Assembly (NCBI GenBank): GCA_023489065.1
Contig: JAMDCL010000077.1
Span: forward strand, 3,935-9,998
Origin: Deltaproteobacteria bacterium
GTDB taxonomy: Bacteria > JAMCPX01
Direction of reading: 5' to 3'
Length of the DNA stretch: 6,064 bases
Shown here one piece after another: positions 1 through 4,985 of this stretch (position 1 is the stretch's first letter; each line of letters opens with the position of its first letter). The position numbers and the translations under genes were made by a program. The notes beneath the pieces were generated by a model. That model was not told the DNA's origin. It did no database searches and saw only the letters and a program-made list of their open reading frames with translations.

Positions 1-489
1 ACGGAGTGAGGAGATCCTCTGTGCTTTGCCGTTGCTCCATTCATGCAAAAACTTCGGCCAGGTATATTCCGCTTCGCCGATAAAAAGGTGGTCCGCAAGA
101 TCCGCACATTCTTCCTTGTAGATGCTGGCATAGGACCCTCCGAGAGCTACGGGCCTCCCCTTGTCCCTGAAGCCATTACAGATCTCCGTGATTCGGCGTG
201 CGTGGATCGTACTGCCGGTGACGGCAACCAGGTCGCACGGCGTATTCCAATTTATCTCTGAGACGTTCTCATCGCACAGGAAATATTCTACCGATACACC
301 GGGCGGGGTCAATGCCATGAGTGTGGCCAGTGCTGCATTCGGCATCAGGGTCTTTGCCCCGAGTACTTCAACCGTTCCCTGAAGGGACCAGACATTTTTT
401 GGATGACGGGGGGCTACAAGATAAATTCTCAGTGGCTTGTTTCCACTGCCGTAGCGTTTTACCCTTATCTGTTTTAGGGATATCCTCAC
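1..489 (-). CDS. B12-binding radical SAM protein, N-terminal part (cut by left edge)
   Basis: Reading the minus strand gives an open frame that runs off the left edge; 163 codons are visible from a GTG at 489. Residues 20-150 look like the cobalamin-binding Rossmann domain found at the N-terminus of many radical SAM enzymes: a first beta strand LRIYLVAP (20-27), the stretch GAKTLMPNAALATLMALTPP (44-63), CDLVAVTGST (85-94), RPVALGGSYAS (112-122) and the closing IGEAE (137-141). The DxHxxG motif of base-off B12 enzymes is absent, as is usual for this class. The CxxxCxxC iron-sulfur site would lie beyond the window, so the reaction and substrate cannot be named; family members perform methylations and other radical reactions. 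The start is uncertain. GTG 489 has AGGAGGG (507-501) 11 nt upstream; GTG 540 is in frame with poor ribosome-site spacing, and an in-frame TAA lies just before it. It follows the PEBP-like gene by about 127 nt with no visible terminator, so co-transcription is possible. Confidence 0.82.
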   Translation of the reverse strand, partial: MRISLKQIRVKRYGSGNKPLRIYLVAPRHPKNVWSLQGTVEVLGAKTLMPNAALATLMALTPPGVSVEYFLCDENVSEINWNTPCDLVAVTGSTIHARRITEICNGFRDKGRPVALGGSYASIYKEECADLADHLFIGEAEYTWPKFLHEWSNGKAQRISSLR

Positions 490-616
490 TGCGTTTATTG
501 CCCTCCTGGTTACAGCATAGCGAATATCCGGACGATCCACAACCCCTTAGATCTTTTCCTCCTCCATTTGCCGGTAAGATTAGATATGCTCCGTGTTTGT
601 TCTTTCACAAACTTTT

Positions 617-1207
617 CTATTTCCTTTTATAGAAGCCCGTCAGCAGAGCATGGGCGATGATATGGCTGTGTATCTCTTTTTCCAGGTCTTGGCGTGTTAT
701 GGTTCTGTTTACGTGAAGTATGGTGTTTACCGCGAACAACTCGAATATATACCTGTGGGCATTGCCGGGGGGCGGGCATGGACCGCCGTATCCTATTGTG
801 CCAAAATCATTGAAACCTTGCACTGCTCCGTGCGGAACAGCATGCCCATCTATTCCCCGGGTTTTGGGATCGATGTTCCAAAGAAGCCAATGGGTGAATG
901 TGCCTCCCGGGGCATCGGGATCCTCCAGTATCAATACGAGCGATGCCGTATGGGGAGGAATGTTTTTAAAAGCAAGCGGAGGGTTTATATCGCTTCCCTG
1001 ACAGGTATAGTATACGGGGATAAAACCATTATTGTTGAATGCATGGCTCGATATGGCCAGATTGTAAGATTTGGAAAGGGCTGGACTACTTACTGCAAGG
1101 ACTGTTAAGCATAGAGCCGCAATCCATAATCCTGAAAAGAGACCGGTAGCAGGATTACCGGCTATCTTTTTTGTATACCCGGCTTGAAATTTCTCACGGT
1201 AAAACAA
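617..1207 (-). CDS. Exported YbhB/YbcL family (PEBP, Raf kinase inhibitor-like) protein
   Basis: This is a 196-aa protein of the phosphatidylethanolamine-binding protein family, whose bacterial members (YbhB, YbcL) have an anion-binding pocket and no well-defined role. Visible family motifs are GSDINPPLAF (71-80), DPDAP followed by THWLLWN (96-111), and GYGGPCPPPGNAHRYIFELFA (139-159, in two parts around the PCPPPG loop). These include the pocket residues Asp96, His106 and His151. Residues 23-39 form a hydrophobic segment ending near SSPALS (40-45), so a signal peptide with cleavage around residue 45 is likely and the mature protein would be periplasmic. There is no lipobox Cys. The start is taken as TTG 1207-1205 because AAGGAGG lies exactly 8 nt upstream; a TTG at 1231 is in frame but has no ribosome site, and no ATG fits. 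The gene has its own predicted promoter and is separated from the cytochrome gene by a terminator. Confidence 0.9.
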   Translation of the reverse strand: MFYREKFQAGYTKKIAGNPATGLFSGLWIAALCLTVLAVSSPALSKSYNLAISSHAFNNNGFIPVYYTCQGSDINPPLAFKNIPPHTASLVLILEDPDAPGGTFTHWLLWNIDPKTRGIDGHAVPHGAVQGFNDFGTIGYGGPCPPPGNAHRYIFELFAVNTILHVNRTITRQDLEKEIHSHIIAHALLTGFYKRK

Positions 1208-1215
1208 GTAAATTG

Positions 1216-1222
1216 CCTCCTT
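1216..1222 (-). promoter_or_regulatory. Ribosome binding site that fixes a TTG start
   Basis: The minus strand reads AAGGAGG here, a near-perfect Shine-Dalgarno sequence 8 nt before TTG 1207-1205 of the PEBP-like gene. It lies inside the longer reading from TTG 1231 and so argues against that upstream start. Confidence 0.75.
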
Positions 1223-1263
1223 ATGGAACAACTGCGTTTACTGTTTTCTACTTACATTCTTTT

Positions 1264-1290
1264 GTGTATTTTTACAATAGTGTATTTTTA
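1264..1290. repeat. 11-bp direct repeat, 16-bp period, inside the promoter
   Basis: GTGTATTTTTA occurs perfectly at 1264-1274 and again at 1280-1290. The pair covers the -10 box and most of the spacer of the predicted PEBP-gene promoter. It may be a tandem binding site, or a small duplication in AT-rich DNA. Confidence 0.6.
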
Positions 1291-1297
1291 TGGTCAA
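1269..1297 (-). promoter_or_regulatory. Predicted sigma70 promoter of the PEBP-like gene
   Basis: On the minus strand TTGACC (1297-1292) is followed after exactly 17 bp by TAAAAA (1274-1269). The -35 matches the consensus at 5 of 6 positions and the -10 at 4 of 6. Transcription would start near 1262 and give a leader of about 55 nt before TTG 1207. It lies downstream of the cytochrome terminator, so the PEBP-like gene is probably an independent unit. Confidence 0.5.
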
Positions 1298-1339
1298 AGG
1301 GAAAAGGACAGCGAAGATAGCGCTCTATCGGGAGAATAG

Positions 1340-1360
1340 TTGCCCGCTCATGGCGGGTAA
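1340..1360. repeat. Small inverted repeat next to the terminator
   Basis: TTGCCCGC (1340-1347) pairs with GCGGGTAA (1353-1360) around a 5-nt loop, with one G-T wobble. Neither strand has a T-run after it, so it is not a terminator by itself. On the minus strand it lies directly beyond the T-tract of the cytochrome terminator and could stabilise or back up that signal. Confidence 0.4.
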
Positions 1361-1400
1361 GAAAAAAAAGAGGATTCAGGGATATCCCGGAATCCTCTTG
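1361..1400 (-). terminator. Rho-independent terminator of the cytochrome gene
   Basis: On the minus strand a 10-bp perfect stem (1399-1390 with 1377-1368) continues, after one A/G mismatch, into three G-C pairs around an ATAT loop. A run of eight T residues (1369-1362) follows. The signal lies 13 nt after the cytochrome stop codon. On the plus strand no T-run follows, so it works in one direction only. Confidence 0.88.
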
Positions 1401-1412
1401 AACGAGACAATC

Positions 1413-2834
1413 TTATTTTGCCGCAGGTGCTGTTTTCTGCGTCAGGAGCTTAATAACCTGTTTGAAATTCGTGGAAGCATTATCGAGCAGGCTTGAGGCA
1501 TAGTCCACATTGTGGATGCCTTTCGCAGCTTTGACGAACAACAAATTGTATGAGGCAGCCTGATACAACTTTAATGCCTGTTGATAATCAGGATTATTTT
1601 TGGAAGCGCCGTTGATGAGTTTCTTCGCCTCGAGATGTCTCGTTTCCGAATCCGCAAGCATGGATTTCAGGTTTTCTTTCCACATAGTGTAAATGTCCTG
1701 ATATCCCTTGCCATGACAGGTCGTGCATCCGACTGCACCTCCAATATAGGTTTGTCCGAACAGCTTTGCGTTCACTCCGTGTTGTGTCGCAACCTTATGG
1801 CAGCCGATACATTTGACATTGGCCTTAAACATGGGGCTAGCTGATCCCTTGACCCCGATGCCCCCGACACCCATATACATGTCTTCCTGCGCTGTATGCA
1901 TGTTCTGGCTGTGGCAGAGCGTACAATTGCTTGCGTACTCCAGCGGTTTGATGGATGTTTCAAGCCCGTGTTTGATTTCAAGGTGGCACAGCGTGCAGGT
2001 GATTTTATGCTTGGTTACATGCCACTCATGGATGAATGTCGTGTCCGTATAATATGCAATCCTTGCCGGTATATTATGACAGGCATAACAGCGTTCTTTT
2101 GGTACCTCGCCTGTACCTTGAATGACGTCGAGGTGACAGTCAACACACTTTATATTCGGATTGTGTTCCAAAAAGTCCAGGTGGTTGTACGATATGCCGT
2201 TAACATTGATGGTTTGCCGCGGTATCTGGTGGCACTGCAAACAATTGTTTACATCCTTGTTGTTGTTCTCATTATTCAACTTTGAAAAATGGCAGAGGAA
2301 ACATGTTTCATACGTAACCTCTATATGCCGTCCAACGACCATCTGGGAATGGCAGCTTGTACACCGCAGTTTCAGGTCTTTTAAATGCTCCATGTGCGGT
2401 ATATGGTTAAAGTTCACGCCTTTCGGAGTGACAACACTGCCGACGAGCAGCCGTGTGGAATGGCATCCTATTCTCATGCAGCTCGCATCTGGTATATCTG
2501 CGAACGGCCTGGGGTCATACGTCTTCGTAAAGTACCGTACAACCATGGAGAAGTTCTGTATCTTGTGCCATGCGGCAGACTCCAGACTGTTTGTCGGAGG
2601 GTAATGGCATTCTACACAGGGTACAAAGTTGTGTGCGGATATCTTCCATGCATTATAGTAAGGGACCATAATGTGGCAGCTTTTGCAGAAGGTTGGACTT
2701 TCGCTATATTCCACAAAACTGAAAAAAACGATAAACGATACGAATAAAAGTCCCAGGATCACAGTCAGAATCTTATGGGACCACATAAAATGTTTCATGC
2801 CTTTTGATTTATTTTCTTCTTTTTTTTCTTCCAT
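1413..2834 (-). CDS. Membrane-anchored NapC/NirT-like dodecaheme c-type cytochrome
   Basis: A 473-aa protein with a short charged cytoplasmic N-terminus, one membrane helix (about 21-41) and a long periplasmic part. It has eleven CXXCH heme sites, starting at Cys50, 73, 158, 178, 198, 230, 249, 280, 304, 342 and 370, plus one CX4CH site at 119-125, twelve in all. The first site reads CKSCHIM (50-56), the CXXCHxM form known from NrfH/NapC quinol dehydrogenases. This suggests that it takes electrons from the quinol pool and passes them along the heme chain to periplasmic or outer-surface acceptors. NapC and NrfH have four hemes, so this is a greatly extended relative. Residues 380-465 are heme-free and helical, with GIHNVDY (439-445) resembling the HN motif in C-terminal helices of NrfA-like cytochromes. 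The start is ATG 2834, with GAGAGG (2846-2841) 6 nt upstream. It is transcribed alone, ending at the terminator at 1400-1361. The terminal acceptor cannot be told from the sequence. Confidence 0.92.
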   Translation of the reverse strand: MEEKKEENKSKGMKHFMWSHKILTVILGLLFVSFIVFFSFVEYSESPTFCKSCHIMVPYYNAWKISAHNFVPCVECHYPPTNSLESAAWHKIQNFSMVVRYFTKTYDPRPFADIPDASCMRIGCHSTRLLVGSVVTPKGVNFNHIPHMEHLKDLKLRCTSCHSQMVVGRHIEVTYETCFLCHFSKLNNENNNKDVNNCLQCHQIPRQTINVNGISYNHLDFLEHNPNIKCVDCHLDVIQGTGEVPKERCYACHNIPARIAYYTDTTFIHEWHVTKHKITCTLCHLEIKHGLETSIKPLEYASNCTLCHSQNMHTAQEDMYMGVGGIGVKGSASPMFKANVKCIGCHKVATQHGVNAKLFGQTYIGGAVGCTTCHGKGYQDIYTMWKENLKSMLADSETRHLEAKKLINGASKNNPDYQQALKLYQAASYNLLFVKAAKGIHNVDYASSLLDNASTNFKQVIKLLTQKTAPAAK

Positions 2835-3078
2835 GTTTTTCCTCTCATCCGTAGAATAGCAGAAAAAAAGCAAAATTCATACCAGAACCCCCATTCCTTC
2901 TTTGTCCTGCAGATCGGACGGATAGCTCGACGTATTGTAGGATATGCCCCGTTAGAAAATTTGCGGAGGCGATAGTATCCTTATCCGCGCTTTTCATAAC
3001 TACAGAGTATCCGCATGAAACACCTGGAATGTTATCATTGGGTGAACTGGGTGTTTTGCCCCACCTGTATGCGCGTTT

Positions 3079-3099
3079 ATGCGCAGCGACTCTGCGCAT
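3079..3099. repeat. 8-bp perfect inverted repeat upstream of the miaB -35
   Basis: ATGCGCAG (3079-3086) and CTGCGCAT (3092-3099) are perfect inverted copies around a 5-nt loop, and ATGCGC occurs once more at 3069-3074. The plus strand continues with a weak T-rich stretch, so it could be a modest terminator that insulates miaB. Its position, 6 bp before the -35 box, also suits an operator. Confidence 0.55.
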
Positions 3100-3105
3100 T
3101 TCTAT

Positions 3106-3134
3106 TTGACAATAGTTCATATCACTATTACAAT
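3106..3134 (+). promoter_or_regulatory. Strong sigma70-type promoter of the miaB operon
   Basis: TTGACA (3106-3111) is a perfect -35 box, followed after exactly 17 bp by TACAAT (3129-3134), which matches the -10 consensus at 5 of 6 positions. Transcription should start near 3141, about 3 nt before the miaB ATG. It would serve miaB, the DUF151 gene and the receiver-GAF-GGDEF gene. Confidence 0.8.
3111..3129. promoter_or_regulatory. Possible operator dyad in the miaB promoter spacer
   Basis: AATAGT (3111-3116) and ACTATT (3124-3129) form a perfect 6-bp dyad with a 7-nt spacer. It fills the space between the -35 and -10 boxes and overlaps one base of each, the classic place for a repressor. It matches neither the FNR nor the CRP consensus, and the arms are short enough to occur by chance. 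Confidence 0.35.
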
Positions 3135-3143
3135 TTTTAAAGT

Positions 3144-4472
3144 ATGAAAAAAGTGTATATCGAAACATACGGCTGTCAGATGAATGAACACGATTCAGAG
3201 AGGATGCTGGCAATTCTTTCCGATAATGGCTATGTGCAGACCGACAAGCCGAAGGAAGCCGAGGTTGTTATCGTAAACACCTGCAGTGTAAGGGCAAAGG
3301 CCGAGCAAAAGGCTTATTCCAGCATAGGGAGATATACCGGGCTTAAGAAGGGGAAGCAGGGAAGCGAAAAGGACAGGGTCGTTGTTTTCAGCGGTTGTGT
3401 AGCCCAGCAGGAAGGCAAAAAATTACTCGGCAGGTTCAAAGGTTTAAACATTGTTGTCGGACCTTCGCAGGTTCATAGGATCGATGAGCTTGTCAATAAG
3501 GCTAAAACAGACGGGACCGTTATTGCCGTAGCACCGGATAAGGACCAGGAGCGCTTCAGAAACCCAGTGAGGGGTGTTCAGGGAGTAAAGGCCTTTGTTA
3601 CGATCATGGAAGGGTGCGACAATTTCTGCTCTTACTGTACCGTGCCGTATCTTCGCGGCAGGGAGGTAAGCAGGTATGCCCGGCATATTATAGACGAAGT
3701 ATACGCACTGGTTGCCTCCGGAGTGAAAGAAGTCGTACTGCTCGGGCAGAATGTTAACTCGTACAGGGATAATTCAGAAGGCAGGCAGATAACGCTGTAC
3801 GAACTCCTGTCCGCCCTCAACGAGATAAAAGGTTTGGAGCGTATACGGTTTATAACATCGCATCCTAAGGATCTGACGGATGAACTTGTGCACGCGTTTA
3901 CGGATTTTCAGAAGGTATGTCCGCACCTGCATCTCCCGATCCAGTCGGGTTCCGACAGAATATTAAAGCTGATGGCACGGGGGTATACGGTAAAAGATTA
4001 CAGAGATAGAATAGACAGGATCAGGGCTTTGATGCCCGATATCGCACTGACGTCGGATTTTATCGTTGGTTTTCCGTCGGAAACCGATGAAGATCACCGG
4101 GACACTATTCAGTTTATACGGCGTGCAAACTATGATAACATATTTTCGTTCAAATACTCGGACAGGCGGCTCGCAAGGGCGAGTACCTATGACGGTAAGG
4201 TACCGGCAGAGGTTATAGCCGGGCGGCTCAAGGAGTTACAGGATGCCCAGCTTGAAATAACAAGAAAAATATACGGCGCTCTTATCGGCACGCTCCAGCA
4301 GGTCCTTGTGGAAGGTGAAAGCAAAAAACAAGGCAGGCAGCAAGGCAGGACGGATCACGGGAGGATTGTGAACTTCTCAGGTACTGTACCGGAAGGCACG
4401 GTTGCTAACGTCCTGATTGATGATTATTCGGACAATGCATTGTATGGTAAACATATTACGGAGGGAAAATGA
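3144..4472 (+). CDS. miaB: tRNA-2-methylthio-N6-dimethylallyladenosine synthase MiaB
   Basis: A 442-aa radical SAM methylthiotransferase that adds the 2-methylthio group to N6-isopentenyladenosine at position 37 of tRNAs reading UNN codons, improving codon-anticodon stability. The N-terminal UPF0004 domain holds the three auxiliary-cluster cysteines in YGCQMN (Cys11), NTCSVRAKAEQK (Cys47) and SGCVAQQEG (Cys85). The radical SAM cluster is CDNFCSYC (Cys158, Cys162, Cys165), followed by PYLRGREVSR, and LPIQSGSDRIL and SDFIVGFPSET lie further on. Residues from about 378 on form the TRAM RNA-binding domain with VLVEGESKK and GRTDHGRIVNF. Length and the YGCQMN and SVRAKAEQK signatures favour MiaB over RimO or MtaB. 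ATG 3144 is the first possible start because an in-frame TAA ends 3 nt before it (3138-3140). No Shine-Dalgarno sequence precedes it. It is the first gene of the operon. Confidence 0.95.
   Translation: MKKVYIETYGCQMNEHDSERMLAILSDNGYVQTDKPKEAEVVIVNTCSVRAKAEQKAYSSIGRYTGLKKGKQGSEKDRVVVFSGCVAQQEGKKLLGRFKGLNIVVGPSQVHRIDELVNKAKTDGTVIAVAPDKDQERFRNPVRGVQGVKAFVTIMEGCDNFCSYCTVPYLRGREVSRYARHIIDEVYALVASGVKEVVLLGQNVNSYRDNSEGRQITLYELLSALNEIKGLERIRFITSHPKDLTDELVHAFTDFQKVCPHLHLPIQSGSDRILKLMARGYTVKDYRDRIDRIRALMPDIALTSDFIVGFPSETDEDHRDTIQFIRRANYDNIFSFKYSDRRLARASTYDGKVPAEVIAGRLKELQDAQLEITRKIYGALIGTLQQVLVEGESKKQGRQQGRTDHGRIVNFSGTVPEGTVANVLIDDYSDNALYGKHITEGK
4460..4465 (+). promoter_or_regulatory. Ribosome binding site of the DUF151 gene
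   Basis: GGAGGG lies inside the last codons of miaB, 8 nt before ATG 4474. It selects this start over an ATG at 4417 that would overlap miaB by 56 bases. Confidence 0.8.
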
Positions 4473-4473
4473 T

Positions 4474-4980
4474 ATGCTTATCGAAATGAAGGTGGTCGGT
4501 ATTATGATTGATCCGGTAAATTCGACTCCCATCGTTGTTTTGCGCGATAACGAAAACAAGTATACCCTGCCTATCTGGATAGGCGTATCGGAAGCAAGCG
4601 CCATTATGATGGAGCTTGAAGGAATAAAAGCCCCAAGACCCAATACCCACGACCTCATCAAAAGCATATTAACCGACCTCAACATTTTTGCAACCAAGGT
4701 CGAGATTACGGAATTGAAAGACAACACGTATTATGCCTTGTTATTTTTGAAGGTATTGGACAGAGAGATCACCATAGATTCGAGGCCCTCGGATGCCATA
4801 GCAATAGCCCTGAGGATGTCCGCCTCGATATTCGTAGACAAAGGTGTCCTGGATAAATCCATAGAGTCCATCATATCTGCAACCGGCATATCCGATACCA
4901 ATGCCGAGGATAAAAAAAAGAAGTACGATGAATTGCTCAAGCAGTTTTCAAATACCGATTTTGGTAAATACAAGATGTAA
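4474..4980 (+). CDS. Bifunctional nuclease (BFN, DUF151) family protein
   Basis: A 168-aa protein of the DUF151/BFN family. Plant and some bacterial members are reported to have DNase and RNase activity; the physiological role in bacteria is largely unknown. Family signatures are the opening MLIEMKVVGI (1-10), PIVVLRD (19-25), LPIWIGVSEAS (32-42), RPNTHDL (55-61) and the hallmark IDSRPSDAIAIALR (101-114). The C-terminus, ending DFGKYKM, is also typical. Length fits the family, and no UVR motif follows. The start at ATG 4474 is one base after the miaB stop and has a good ribosome site within miaB, so translation is probably coupled. Its position right behind a tRNA-modifying enzyme makes an RNA-related role attractive, but that is inference. 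Confidence 0.9.
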   Translation: MLIEMKVVGIMIDPVNSTPIVVLRDNENKYTLPIWIGVSEASAIMMELEGIKAPRPNTHDLIKSILTDLNIFATKVEITELKDNTYYALLFLKVLDREITIDSRPSDAIAIALRMSASIFVDKGVLDKSIESIISATGISDTNAEDKKKKYDELLKQFSNTDFGKYKM

Positions 4981-4985
4981 CCAGT

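Larger units (their letters stand above)
2835..3143. other. Divergent intergenic region between the cytochrome and miaB
   Basis: This 309-bp stretch carries control signals for both flanking operons and no convincing gene. Rightward it holds the miaB promoter, its spacer dyad and an upstream hairpin (listed separately). Leftward, the minus strand has a TACAAT at 2939-2934 that could be a -10 box for the cytochrome, but no acceptable -35 lies 16-18 bp upstream, so that promoter is unassigned and may need an activator or another sigma factor. The cytochrome ribosome site GAGAGG is at 2846-2841. I saw no tRNA, sRNA or riboswitch. Confidence 0.6.

Noticed and set aside
368..600. A second open minus-strand frame (continuing from upstream, ending at 368-370) beside the radical SAM start
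   Set aside because: It overlaps the recognisable B12-binding domain by over 100 nt, has no start with a ribosome site and shows no known motif; most likely a shadow frame.
593..1108. 171-aa plus-strand ORF opposite the PEBP-like gene
   Set aside because: It lies antisense to a clear family member and shows no domain, promoter or ribosome site.
2845..2880. Possible 11-residue hydrophobic leader peptide upstream of the cytochrome, ending next to its ribosome site
   Set aside because: Only a weak G-rich stretch precedes its ATG, and such short ORFs arise easily by chance; there is no attenuator structure.
3079..3104. Hairpin plus T-rich tail read as a strong rightward terminator
   Set aside because: The tail is only TTTCTATTT and there is no rightward gene upstream needing termination, so it is listed as an inverted repeat instead.
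2845..3213. 122-aa minus-strand ORF over the divergent region
   Set aside because: It spans the miaB promoter and the 5' end of miaB, has low-complexity composition and no recognisable motif.
4417..4473. Upstream ATG that would give the DUF151 protein 19 extra residues
   Set aside because: It overlaps miaB, has no ribosome site, and family members begin with the MLIEMKV motif at 4474.
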